Origin: Paenibacillus_AA sp045062745
GTDB taxonomy: Bacteria; Bacillota; Bacilli; Paenibacillales; NBRC-103111
Length of the DNA stretch: 26,925 bases
Direction of reading: 5' to 3'
Assembly (NCBI RefSeq): GCF_045062745.1
Contig: NZ_JBJGED010000052.1
Span: 1-26,925, forward strand
The translations under genes were made by a program, and so were the position numbers. The notes beneath the pieces are model-generated. The model saw only the letters and a program-made list of their open reading frames with translations, did no database searches and was not told where the DNA came from. Positions 7,907 to 15,299 of this stretch are shown one piece after another (the stretch's first letter is position 1; each line of letters begins with the position of its first letter).

Positions 7907-8731
7907 ATGCTGTTGAGCGGAAAAACCGCTTTGATCACCGGGGCGACACGCGGGATCGGCCGAGCGATCGCCCAGCAGTTCGCTGAAATGGGCGCCGGGG
8001 TGACCCTGGCGGATGTACTCGTCGAAGAGGGAAAAGAGACGGCCGAACGGATCCGGGGGCAAGGGGGCGAGGCGCAATTCGTCTCTATGGACGTTACCGA
8101 TGAGGAAGCAGTCCGTCGGACGTTCGCCGGTCTGGAGCGTTTGGACATCCTCGTCAATAACGCCGGCATTACGACGTTCGCTTCGGTCGAGCAGCTAAGC
8201 CTCGACGCCTGGAACCGCACGCTGGCGGTCAATGCGACGTCGGTGTTCTTGTGCAGCAAATATGCGCTGCCTTTATTGAAACGTTCCGCCGCGCCGGCGA
8301 TCGTCAATATGAGCTCGGTGAATTCGTTCCGGATGAACCCTTCCGTGCCGGCGTATGCCGCTTCCAAGGGCGCCGTCGTAGCGCTAACCCAGCAAATGGC
8401 GATGGAATACGCGACGTACGGGATCCGCGTCAATTGCATCTCGCCGGGCGTTACCCGGAAGCGGGAGCCTCGCGAGGAGGAAATGGCTGACGGCCGCGAG
8501 GCGATTCTGCGGGATTGCTTCCCGCTGGGCCGGACCGGGCGGGTCGAGGACGTGGCCAAGGCGGCGGTGTACCTGGCGTCGGACTGGGCGTCCTTCGTGA
8601 CGGGCGTCGATCTGGTCGTTGATGGCGGGACGACATTGCAGAACGTAAGCGCCTTGGTACGGCCGGAGCTGCGTGCTCGCTGGAAGCCGGGCGCATACCG
8701 TTTGGAATCCGGTGAGGGAGGATGTCCATGA
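7907..8731 (+). CDS. Short-chain dehydrogenase/reductase (SDR)
   Basis: NAD(P)-dependent oxidoreductase of the classical SDR family. The cofactor motif TGATRGIG lies at residues 11-18, NNAG near residue 83, catalytic Ser137 in NMSSVNS, and the Tyr150-x3-Lys154 pair in YAASK. The 274 residues are normal for the family, with a short tail after the usual VDGG. ATG 7907 has GGAGGAGT just upstream. Its stop overlaps the start of the next gene (ATGA, 8728-8731), implying translational coupling. First in an operon with two acid-sugar dehydratase-like enzymes and a DapA-family protein, it probably oxidises a sugar, sugar lactol or sugar alcohol to give the acid sugar that is then dehydrated. The exact substrate is unknown. 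Confidence 0.92.
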   Translation: MLLSGKTALITGATRGIGRAIAQQFAEMGAGVTLADVLVEEGKETAERIRGQGGEAQFVSMDVTDEEAVRRTFAGLERLDILVNNAGITTFASVEQLSLDAWNRTLAVNATSVFLCSKYALPLLKRSAAPAIVNMSSVNSFRMNPSVPAYAASKGAVVALTQQMAMEYATYGIRVNCISPGVTRKREPREEEMADGREAILRDCFPLGRTGRVEDVAKAAVYLASDWASFVTGVDLVVDGGTTLQNVSALVRPELRARWKPGAYRLESGEGGCP

Positions 8732-9885
8732 AAATCACGGCGATTGAAGCGTACCCGGTCAAAATTCGGCGAGGCCCCGTCTATCTGGGCGATCCGGGAA
8801 CGCTCAGGAAGGACCATGACTATTATTTGCGGCCCCACTATCGCTCCGTGTACTCACGCCATCTGGAGACGCTTCTTGTGAAGATCACGACGGACACAGG
8901 GATTGTCGGATGGGGCGAAGCGCTCGCTCCGGTCGTGCCGGAGGTCACCGGGGAGATCGTGAGACGATTGTTCACCCCTTTCCTGCTCGGGGAAGATCCG
9001 CGTGATGTCGATGTGCTCTGGAACAAGATGTACGATTCGATGCGGGAGCGGGGGCATTTCACCGGATTCATGGTCGATGCGATGACCGCCGTCGACGTCG
9101 CCTTGTGGGACATCTTCGGCAAGTCCGTCCAGCTCCCTGTGTATCGCCTCCTGGGGGGCGCCTACCGTCAAGAGCTGACAGCGTACGTCTCCGGCCTTCC
9201 ACGTGAATCGTTGGAGGAACAAGTCGAGCTCGCCCTCGAGTGGAAGGCGAAGGGCTTCACCGCGATCAAGCTCCATCTGGGACACGGTGTGGACCATGAC
9301 GTCGAAGTGATGCGGCGCCTTCGGGAGGCGCTGGGGGGCGGGTTCCGGCTGATGCTCGATGCCCACTGGCAATACAGCGTGCCGGAAGCGATCCGTCTCG
9401 GCCGCCAGCTGGAGGCGCTGAACGTGGAGTTCCTCGAAGCGCCTACGGCGCCTGAGGATATCGCGGGTACGGCCGAGATCGCCCGGGCGCTCGATATGGC
9501 CGTCGCGATCGGCGAGGCGAAACGGACGTGCTTCCAGTTCAAGGAGAGGCTCATCCCTCGGGCGGCCGATATCCTTCAACCGGATGTAGGGAGAACCGGC
9601 ATTACGGAATTGCGGAAGATCGCGCAGCTGGCCCACGCCTTCAACATTCCGATCGCTCCCCATCTCAGCGTCGGTCTCGGTGTCTGTGTGGCCGCTACGC
9701 TGCAGGTCAGTGCGGCGATCTGCAATTTTCATATTCTGGAGTATCAGCCGACTGTGCTTGAGGAGGCCAACAAGCTGCTGAAAGCCCCGATCGTCTGCGA
9801 GCAAGGCCGCTATGTGCTGCCGGACGGGCCTGGGCTAGGCGTGGAGATCGATGAAGAGAAGCTGAAGGAGCACCTGGCGTCTTGA
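8728..9885 (+). CDS. Enolase-superfamily dehydratase, mandelate racemase type (first copy)
   Basis: Probable acid-sugar dehydratase forming a 2-keto-3-deoxy sugar acid. The full mandelate-racemase-subgroup active site can be read: Lys181 in the AIKLH motif (a K-x-H rather than K-x-K arrangement, with His183), metal ligands Asp211 (LMLDAHW), Glu237 (EFLEAP) and Glu263 (AIGEAK), and the Asp286/His312 dyad (QPDVGRTG, APHLS). It has 385 residues, the usual length. ATG 8728 is preferred to ATG 8722: it lies six bases after GGGAGG and overlaps the SDR stop codon as ATGA. Another enzyme of the same subgroup is encoded 1 kb downstream in the same operon. Annotation as a specific dehydratase (galactonate, rhamnonate, etc.) is not justified from sequence alone. 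Confidence 0.93.
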   Translation: MKITAIEAYPVKIRRGPVYLGDPGTLRKDHDYYLRPHYRSVYSRHLETLLVKITTDTGIVGWGEALAPVVPEVTGEIVRRLFTPFLLGEDPRDVDVLWNKMYDSMRERGHFTGFMVDAMTAVDVALWDIFGKSVQLPVYRLLGGAYRQELTAYVSGLPRESLEEQVELALEWKAKGFTAIKLHLGHGVDHDVEVMRRLREALGGGFRLMLDAHWQYSVPEAIRLGRQLEALNVEFLEAPTAPEDIAGTAEIARALDMAVAIGEAKRTCFQFKERLIPRAADILQPDVGRTGITELRKIAQLAHAFNIPIAPHLSVGLGVCVAATLQVSAAICNFHILEYQPTVLEEANKLLKAPIVCEQGRYVLPDGPGLGVEIDEEKLKEHLAS

Positions 9886-9928
9886 TCGTTTGCAGGACTT
9901 TAGACTATATAGATGGGAGAAGTGCAGG

Positions 9929-10855
9929 ATGAAATCAACTATTTTGAAAGGCATTTACCCGATCTTGGCCACGCCGTTCACGGAAACGGGGGAAGTCGAC
10001 GAGATGAGCCTGCGCGAGCTCGTTCGCTTCCAGCTGCAAGCCGGGGTCGACGGCATCGCCCTGTTCGGCATGGCGAGCGAGATGTATACGCTGCTCGATG
10101 AGGAGAAAGCGCTCATCGCGGAAGTCGTCGTCGACGAAGTTCGGGGACGGGTCCCGTTAGTATTCGGCAGCGGCCATACCGGCCTGGAGGTCGCCGTACA
10201 GCTCAGCATCCGGGCGGAACGGGCCGGGGCGGACGCGCTGATGGTGCTGCCACCTTACATGGCGAAGCCGGACGGGACTCGGCTCTATGATTATTTCGCG
10301 GCGATCGCGAAAGCGGTCGACATCCCGATCATGATCCAGGACGCTCCGCTCGCGAGCGGCGTCAACATTCCGTCGGCGCTGATGGCGAAGCTCTCCAAGG
10401 AGTTCGAGAACATCGCGTATGTCAAGGTCGAAGCGCCGCCTACGCCGGCCAAGACGACGGAGGTGCTGGAGCAGTCCGACGGCCGGTTGACCGTATTCGG
10501 CGGCATGAACGGCATGTACTTCTACGAGGAGCTAAAGCGCGGCGCCGTCGGGACGATGCCTGCCTGTGAATTTCCGGAAGTGTGCGTGAAAATATACCAA
10601 GCGTTCCAAGCCGGGGATAGGGAAACCGCCCGCCGTACGTTTTATCAATATTTGCCGTTCATGCGCATCGGCACGCTTCCCGGCATGGCGATGGCCGTCC
10701 ATAAGGAAGTGCTGAAGGCCGGCGGCGTCATCCGTTCCGCGTATGTCCGCAATCCGAACGCTCCGATCGACGCGCGAACGCTTGAGGAAGTCATGGAGAC
10801 TCTGCAAGGCCTCGATCTGCTCGCGCTGAACTGGACGGCCCGGAGGACTCAATGA
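9929..10855 (+). CDS. DapA-family Schiff-base aldolase/lyase
   Basis: Member of the dihydrodipicolinate synthase / N-acetylneuraminate lyase family, TIM-barrel enzymes that bind a 2-keto acid as a Schiff base. Schiff-base Lys166 is in AYVKVEAPP, and GMASEMYTL takes the place of the usual GTTGE segment. The YNxP motif that normally supplies an active-site tyrosine reads QDAP here (Gln137-Pro140), so the tyrosine is absent. The length of 308 residues is normal. ATG 9929 is chosen because GGGAGA at 9915-9920 precedes it by eight bases, while the longer frame from 9890 has no such signal. Its stop overlaps the next start (ATGA, 10852-10855). In this operon it most likely cleaves or dehydrates the 2-keto-3-deoxy sugar acid made by the dehydratases. 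Lysine biosynthesis is unlikely. Confidence 0.9.
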   Translation: MKSTILKGIYPILATPFTETGEVDEMSLRELVRFQLQAGVDGIALFGMASEMYTLLDEEKALIAEVVVDEVRGRVPLVFGSGHTGLEVAVQLSIRAERAGADALMVLPPYMAKPDGTRLYDYFAAIAKAVDIPIMIQDAPLASGVNIPSALMAKLSKEFENIAYVKVEAPPTPAKTTEVLEQSDGRLTVFGGMNGMYFYEELKRGAVGTMPACEFPEVCVKIYQAFQAGDRETARRTFYQYLPFMRIGTLPGMAMAVHKEVLKAGGVIRSAYVRNPNAPIDARTLEEVMETLQGLDLLALNWTARRTQ

Positions 10856-12033
10856 AAATTAACCGTATCGAAGTGTTCGTCGTCAAAATTCCACCGTCCC
10901 AGGCTCCGGCAGCGGGCAACCGCCGTTATTTGACACAGGATTATTATATCAACGTGGGACGCCGCTCCTGCATTTATTCCAACAATGTGGAAACCGTCTT
11001 CGTGAAAGCGACGACCGATGAAGGTATCGTAGGGTGGGGCGAACTGCTCGCGCCGACGAATCCGGAAGTGGCCGCCACGATTCTGAAGGACCATCTGGGC
11101 CCGCTCGCGCTGGGCGCCGATCCTTTCCACAGCCAGGTGCTGTGGGACCAAATGCTCGATACGCTGCGGGAACGCGGATACACCGGTGGGTATCTAGTCG
11201 ACGCGATGACGGGACTCGATGTCGCGTTCTGGGATTTGAAGGGGAAGGCACTGGGCATGCCCGTCTATAAGCTCCTGGGGGGCTCCTATCGCGACAAGCT
11301 GCGCTGCTATTGCTCGAGCGTGCCGGGGAGGACGACCGAGGAGCGGCTGGAGAGCGTCGACCGTATCTTGGAGGAAGGGTTCGATGCGATCAAGATTCAT
11401 ACGTTCGGCAAAGGCAAGACGGAGGATCTCGGGCTGCTGACGGCGATCCGGAAGCGGTACGACGCCAGCCGGCTCGATCTCATGCTGGACGGACACGGCA
11501 AGTTCCTGCATTCCGAGGCGTTCTCGCTGGGCCGTGCGCTCGGCGAGCTCGACATGCTGTTCTTCGAAGCGCCGCTCGTCTTCGAAGACATTCAAGGCCA
11601 CCGCAAGCTGGCCGAAGCGATCGACACCGCCGTCGCTGTAGGCGAGCCGCTCCGCACGATCTACACGTTCCGCGACTGGATCTCGGCCGGCGCGCTGGAG
11701 GTGGCGCAGCCCGATCTCGGGCGCAACGGCATCTCGGAGATGATGCGCATCGCCCATTACGCCGAAGCGCATCACTTGATGTTCGCGCCGCATCTGAGCG
11801 TGCACCAGCTCGTCGGCACGGCCGCTACGGTCCATGTGTCGGCTGCGGTCTCGAATTTCCTTATTTTCGAGTATCAGCCGAATGGGCTTCGTGCCGCGGC
11901 CGCGTACTCCGAAGCGTCATTCAAGCTGGAGAAGGGCTACATTCAGGTTCCGGACGACCCGGGTCTGGGCGTGTTCATCGACGAGGCGGCGCTCCGGCCG
12001 TTCGTCACGCAGTATGCGGATATTAAGCAATAA
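10852..12033 (+). CDS. Enolase-superfamily dehydratase, mandelate racemase type (second copy)
   Basis: Second probable acid-sugar dehydratase or racemase of the operon, 393 residues. The active site parallels the first copy: Lys181/His183 (AIKIH), metal ligands Asp213 (LMLDGHGK), Glu239 (FFEAPL) and Glu265 (AVGEPL), and the Asp288/His314 dyad (QPDLGRNG, APHLS). The N-terminal capping domain, which determines specificity, is clearly related to that of the first copy (YLT-QDYYINVGRR compared with LRKDHDYYLRPHYR) but differs in detail. This suggests duplication followed by divergence, either for a second substrate or for the other epimer. It starts inside the stop codon of the DapA-family gene and is last before the hairpin at 12056-12080. 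Confidence 0.93.
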   Translation: MKINRIEVFVVKIPPSQAPAAGNRRYLTQDYYINVGRRSCIYSNNVETVFVKATTDEGIVGWGELLAPTNPEVAATILKDHLGPLALGADPFHSQVLWDQMLDTLRERGYTGGYLVDAMTGLDVAFWDLKGKALGMPVYKLLGGSYRDKLRCYCSSVPGRTTEERLESVDRILEEGFDAIKIHTFGKGKTEDLGLLTAIRKRYDASRLDLMLDGHGKFLHSEAFSLGRALGELDMLFFEAPLVFEDIQGHRKLAEAIDTAVAVGEPLRTIYTFRDWISAGALEVAQPDLGRNGISEMMRIAHYAEAHHLMFAPHLSVHQLVGTAATVHVSAAVSNFLIFEYQPNGLRAAAAYSEASFKLEKGYIQVPDDPGLGVFIDEAALRPFVTQYADIKQ

Positions 12034-12055
12034 TAAAACTTGTGCTTTCGCGGAG

Positions 12056-12084
12056 ACCTCTGGAGCAGTCCTCCAGAGGTTCTT
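12056..12084 (+). terminator. Terminator of the SDR/dehydratase operon
   Basis: ACCTCTGGAG (12056-12065) pairs perfectly with CTCCAGAGGT (12071-12080) around CAGTC, followed by a short TCTT tail. It lies 22 bases after the second dehydratase gene. The stem is strong and the T-run weak. Confidence 0.7.
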
Positions 12085-12114
12085 GGTCGTGGCGTACCGT
12101 TAGGCGCGTGGGGA

Positions 12115-12230
12115 GGGCAGGCAGAGGGGTTCCGACCGCTGTTGAAATCATGTGCTTTGATGGAATCAACTAAGGTGAGCACAAGGTTTCAAAGGCGGAC
12201 GCTCCGCTTCTCCACTCCCTCTGCCTGCCC
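12115..12230. repeat. Fold-back intergenic element, 14-bp outer arms
   Basis: GGGCAGGCAGAGGG (12115-12128) is the exact reverse complement of CCCTCTGCCTGCCC (12217-12230). Inside, a second nested set pairs CCGC (12136-12139) with GCGG (12195-12198), TTGAAA (12142-12147) with TTTCAA (12187-12192), and TGTGCT (12151-12156) with AGCACA (12178-12183). GCGGA-CGC-TCCGC (12195-12207) is an alternative small hairpin. The ordered nesting is hard to explain by chance. It could be a structured RNA, a MITE-like or other dispersed palindromic element, or a DNA cruciform. No protein is evident. Confidence 0.7.
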
Positions 12231-12533
12231 TGTAGTTCCATTTCGCCTAATTGCACGAGGGCAGCTTGACTCTGATCGAGTTCTAATTCGATTTTGTCGA
12301 ATTGGAGCTACTTGTTGGAGCCCTAGCCCCGTCAGAATGCGTTCTAAATAGGCAAAATCGAATTGCATCCCCATTAATGTTTCGGTTGCGTCTCCCAAGT
12401 CGGCAAAATCGAATTACACGAAGCTCTCCCGGCATGCTTTTCTAAACAATCTGAGGTTTTCCTCTTCTAGCGCATCATTTCTCTCTTTTCGTTCAAAAGT
12501 GAGGGAGGTTCCCCATTACACTGCCTCAAGACC
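12231..12533. other. Non-coding region with repeated CAAAATCGAATT words
   Basis: No gene is supported over about 300 bases. GGCAAAATCGAATT occurs at 12351-12364 and 12402-12415, and the reverse complement of its CAAAATCGAATT part at 12285-12296. The last lies in a perfect palindrome, AATTCGA-TTTTG-TCGAATT (12285-12303). Copies at 12351 and 12402 are 51 bases apart. These may be parts of a dispersed intergenic repeat together with the fold-back element, or operators for the AraC gene that follows. Confidence 0.55.
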
Positions 12534-12561
12534 TTGTTATCAAAAGCTTTTCTGCTACACT
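12534..12561 (+). promoter_or_regulatory. Candidate promoter of the AraC-family gene
   Basis: TTGTTA (12534-12539) and TACACT (12556-12561) are 16 bases apart, with TGC just before the -10 as in extended -10 promoters. Transcription would start near 12568, giving a short leader before the GTG start at 12600. This supports the downstream start. Confidence 0.45.
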
Positions 12562-12599
12562 GGAGAAAAATGGAGCAGGTCGATCGCGGAGGTGCATTC

Positions 12600-13475
12600 G
12601 TGAGGACGCAGACAGCCCAACGTTACCCAAGCTTGGCGCACAGCCACATTCTCCGGGCCACTAGCCGGTTTCATCATTGGCAAGGGATCGGTCCGTTATC
12701 TATCAAGACGTTCGAAGGAGGCACGGCGTATTATCGCGCAAATGGCGGAATGTTCTCTGTCGGGCCTGGCTCCTATTTGATTCTGAATCACGATGAGCAT
12801 TATGAGATCATGATCGAGTCCGACACGCCCGTTTCATCGTTTTGCGTCTTCTTCTCGCCGGGAGCGGCGGAGGAGGTGCGGCGCAGCTTGACGGCTTCAA
12901 TGTCCTCCCTGCTCGACATGCCCGATCCCGCCGACTCCGCTGGCGATGCTGTGGATTTTCTTGTCCGGACGTATGCTGCGGATCGCTGGATAACGCCGCT
13001 CATAAGCCGGCTGAAAGCAAGTGGACCCGAGCTGCACGGCGATCCGCTCTGGCTGGAGGAACGGACACATGAAATTGCCGCGGCCTTGCTTCTAGTCCAC
13101 CGTGGTGTCATAGCAGAAGCAGAGAGACTACCTGCTGCTAAATGGTCGACGCGCGCCGAGCTCTACCGCAGGGTGCGACTTGCGCACGAATACGTACGTA
13201 CCTGCTATAAAGAACCGCTGACCCTCGGCGACATCGCCCGCGCAGCGTGCTTGTCCCCGAACCATCTGCTCCGCTCGTACAAGCGCGTCTATGGCACTTC
13301 GCCGTCCAGTCATGCTGCCGAGCTGCGCTTGCTGGAAGCGGAAAGGCTGCTCCTGGCCGGTAGATCAGTGACCGATGCGTGCTTACTCGTAGGCTTCTCC
13401 AGCGTGGGCTCGTTCAGCACACTGTTTAAACGCAGGTTCGGACGGTCCCCGTCCGCCTTCTCTCAAAAAAGGTGA
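12600..13475 (+). CDS. AraC-family transcriptional regulator
   Basis: Single-component DNA-binding regulator of 291 residues. The N-terminal part (about residues 20-110) looks like a cupin-type ligand-binding fold, with GMFSVGPGSYLILNHDEHYEI as its clearest stretch. The C-terminal AraC double helix-turn-helix spans about 206-291, with LTLGDIARAACLSPNHLLR and GRSPSAFSQ. GTG 12600 is chosen over the longer frame because GGAGG (12588-12592) is seven bases upstream and the likely promoter overlaps the longer frame. It sits between the dehydratase operon and a VOC protein, so it might control either or act as a second input to the regulon. Its targets cannot be told from sequence. Confidence 0.9.
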   Translation: MRTQTAQRYPSLAHSHILRATSRFHHWQGIGPLSIKTFEGGTAYYRANGGMFSVGPGSYLILNHDEHYEIMIESDTPVSSFCVFFSPGAAEEVRRSLTASMSSLLDMPDPADSAGDAVDFLVRTYAADRWITPLISRLKASGPELHGDPLWLEERTHEIAAALLLVHRGVIAEAERLPAAKWSTRAELYRRVRLAHEYVRTCYKEPLTLGDIARAACLSPNHLLRSYKRVYGTSPSSHAAELRLLEAERLLLAGRSVTDACLLVGFSSVGSFSTLFKRRFGRSPSAFSQKR

Positions 13476-13547
13476 TTTCGAAGAAGCTCCATTGAACATC
13501 TACAAGTACAATTAACACATATCTATCAAAGTGAGGTGTTCAATCGT

Positions 13548-13931
13548 ATGTCTTCTTCGCTCCAAATTCAAAGACTCGGCCAAGTGGCCGTGACGGTTCG
13601 GGACGTTCCGCGCGCCGTCGCTTTTTACCGTGATGCACTGGAGCTTCCTCTTCTGTTTCAAGCAGGAAACATGGCATTCTTCGCAGTCGGCGGATTGCGC
13701 CTGCTGCTCTCCGTCCCGGAAAAGCCGGAGTTCGATCATCCCGCCTCGACTCTTTACTACACAGTGCCGGACATCCATGCCGCTTACGAGCTCTTGCTTG
13801 AACGCGGCGTCGAGTTTCGCGGCAAGCCGCATCCAGTGGGCAAGCTCGGCTCAGCTGAGACGTGGATGGCGTTCTGTTCGGACCCCGACGGTAACCTGCT
13901 TGCGATCATGAGCGAAGTGCCGTTGGAGTAA
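13548..13931 (+). CDS. VOC superfamily (glyoxalase/dioxygenase-fold) protein
   Basis: Small 127-residue protein of the vicinal oxygen chelate fold, made of two beta-alpha-beta3 modules. The first is GQVAVTVRDVPRAVAFYRDA, the second starts LYYTVPDIHAAYELLLERG, and the end DPDGNLLAIMSE is typical, with Glu123 as a likely metal ligand. The residue that is often a histidine in the first strand appears to be Gln12. Members include glyoxalases, dioxygenases, epimerases and resistance proteins, so no reaction is assigned. ATG 13548 is favoured over GTG 13536 because GAGG (13533-13536) precedes it at workable spacing. It lies 72 bases after the AraC gene and ends at a strong bidirectional terminator. 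Confidence 0.88.
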   Translation: MSSSLQIQRLGQVAVTVRDVPRAVAFYRDALELPLLFQAGNMAFFAVGGLRLLLSVPEKPEFDHPASTLYYTVPDIHAAYELLLERGVEFRGKPHPVGKLGSAETWMAFCSDPDGNLLAIMSEVPLE

Positions 13932-13960
13932 GCCCAACAACTCGCGCCGATAAATAACCA

Positions 13961-14007
13961 AAAAGATCGCCAACCGCCGGATAACGGGCCGGTAGTGGCG
14001 ATCTTTT
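13961..14007. terminator. Bidirectional terminator between VOC and M42 genes
   Basis: AAAAGATCGCCA (13961-13972) is perfectly complementary to TGGCGATCTTTT (13996-14007), with a further inner CCGG/CCGG pair (13977-13980, 13989-13992). T-runs flank the stem on both strands, so it can end the VOC transcript on plus and the peptidase transcript on minus. Confidence 0.9.
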
Positions 14008-14026
14008 CTTTTCCGTGCCTTTCGCG

Positions 14027-15097
14027 TCAAGCAAACGAAGTGATCGTCTCCAGCATCGTCTTGTCGGTGGCACGGACCAGCTGGATGAGAAGCTCCTTGG
14101 CGGCGTCGTAGTCGTCGGTGTGAATCATCGAGCCCGACGTGTGGATGTAGCGCGCGCAGATGCCAAGCGCCGCCGTCGGTACGCCACGACCGTGCAGATG
14201 CACACGGCCCGCATCGGTAGCGCCCGGAGAGACGAAGTACTGATACGGGATTCGATGAGTCTCCGCCGTGTCGACGATGAACTCGGTCAGAGCGCGGTTC
14301 GGGACGATGGAGCTGTCCAGAATGCGCACAACGGTGCCTTTCCCGATGTGGCCGAAGGCGTACTTGTCGCCGCCCGTATCATTCGCCGGGCCGGCATCGA
14401 GCGTGTAGCAAATGTCGGGGTTGATCAGGTCGGCGGCCGTCTGGGCGCCCCGCAAGCCGACCTCTTCCTGGACGGTAGCTCCCGCATACAGAACGTTCGG
14501 GTGCTTGGCATCCTTGAACACCTGCAGCAGTTCGAGGGCGAGGCCGACGCCGAACCGGTTGTCCCACGCCTTCGCCAATATTTTCTTGCCGTCCGCTAGC
14601 GGAGTGAACGGACACACCGGCACGATCGACAAGCCGGGACGAACGCCCATCTCCAGCGCATGGTCGCGGCTGTCGGCGCCGATGTCGATGTACATGCCCG
14701 CGATCTCCACCGGCTTGCTGGCCGCATCGCCAAGCAGATGCCGCGGAGTGGAGCCGATGACGCCAGGCAGCAGCCCTTGCTTCGTCACGACATGGACTCG
14801 CTGCGCGAGCAGTACTTGACTCCACCAGCCGCCCAGCGCCTGGAATCGAAGCATGCCGTTGTCCATGATCATCGTCACCATGAAGCCGACCTCGTCCATG
14901 TGGCCGTTCACCATAATCCGCGGCCCGCTCTCGTCTCCGCGCAGCACACCGAAGATGCTGCCGAGCCGGTCCAGCACGATCTCCTCTGTGACGGACTCCA
15001 TTTGTCCGCGAACGAACCGTCTCACCTCATGCTCGAACCCCGGCGCGCCGGGTAGCTCGGTCAACGTTCGAAACAGCTCCAATGTTTGTTGGTTCAT
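14027..15097 (-). CDS. M42-family metallo-aminopeptidase (FrvX/endoglucanase-M type)
   Basis: Cytosolic dizinc aminopeptidase of 356 residues, a family that assembles into large tetrahedral complexes and trims small peptides. Metal ligands and catalytic residues are visible: His66 and Asp68 in NGHMDEVGF, bridging Asp179 in KAWDNRFG, Glu211/Glu212 in VQEEVGLRGA, Asp234 in LDAGP and His319 in RYIHTSGSM. The start at 15097 has AAGGAG upstream on the minus strand and a TTGACA-type promoter at 15133-15161. It is transcribed away from the toroid/diiron/M20 operon, sharing the 200-base intergenic region with it. Older names such as endoglucanase or cellulase M are misleading. Its role may simply be peptide turnover. 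Confidence 0.95.
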   Translation of the reverse strand: MNQQTLELFRTLTELPGAPGFEHEVRRFVRGQMESVTEEIVLDRLGSIFGVLRGDESGPRIMVNGHMDEVGFMVTMIMDNGMLRFQALGGWWSQVLLAQRVHVVTKQGLLPGVIGSTPRHLLGDAASKPVEIAGMYIDIGADSRDHALEMGVRPGLSIVPVCPFTPLADGKKILAKAWDNRFGVGLALELLQVFKDAKHPNVLYAGATVQEEVGLRGAQTAADLINPDICYTLDAGPANDTGGDKYAFGHIGKGTVVRILDSSIVPNRALTEFIVDTAETHRIPYQYFVSPGATDAGRVHLHGRGVPTAALGICARYIHTSGSMIHTDDYDAAKELLIQLVRATDKTMLETITSFA

Positions 15098-15132
15098 CGT
15101 AACGCTCCTTTTCCTGAGAGGGATTTGCCTTA

Positions 15133-15161
15133 ACCGTAAACGTCGGCGAACGGGCTGTCAA
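15133..15161 (-). promoter_or_regulatory. Promoter of the M42 aminopeptidase gene
   Basis: On the minus strand TTGACA (15161-15156) is followed after 17 bases by TACGGT (15138-15133). The -35 is a full consensus match and the -10 is weak. It lies 35 bases upstream of the peptidase start. Confidence 0.5.
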
Positions 15162-15198
15162 CCCACAGGTCAAGAAACCTAATAAAATGTAAAGATAG

Positions 15199-15250
15199 CG
15201 CGATATAAACCGTTTTCAAGCTGCCCTATACTGGTCTCGAGCGTCTCGAA
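15199..15250 (+). promoter_or_regulatory. Candidate activator-dependent promoter, toroid/diiron/M20 operon
   Basis: TATACT at 15227-15232 has no -35 match (15204-15209 reads TATAAA). CGCGA begins at 15199, exactly 28 bases upstream, as at the promoters near 522 and 7816. TCTCGA (15235) and TCTCGAA (15244) follow the -10; the 7-mer TCTCGAA is the same word found three times upstream of the importer. The first gene starts 68 bases downstream of the -10. Confidence 0.5.
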
Positions 15251-15299
15251 CAGGAAGAGCGAAGCAAATTCCCGACTATAATGACTGGAGTTGAAGCCC

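Noticed and set aside
12040..12351. Short plus-strand open frame across the fold-back element
   Set aside because: It spans the terminator and inverted repeats, and no RBS or coding bias is visible.
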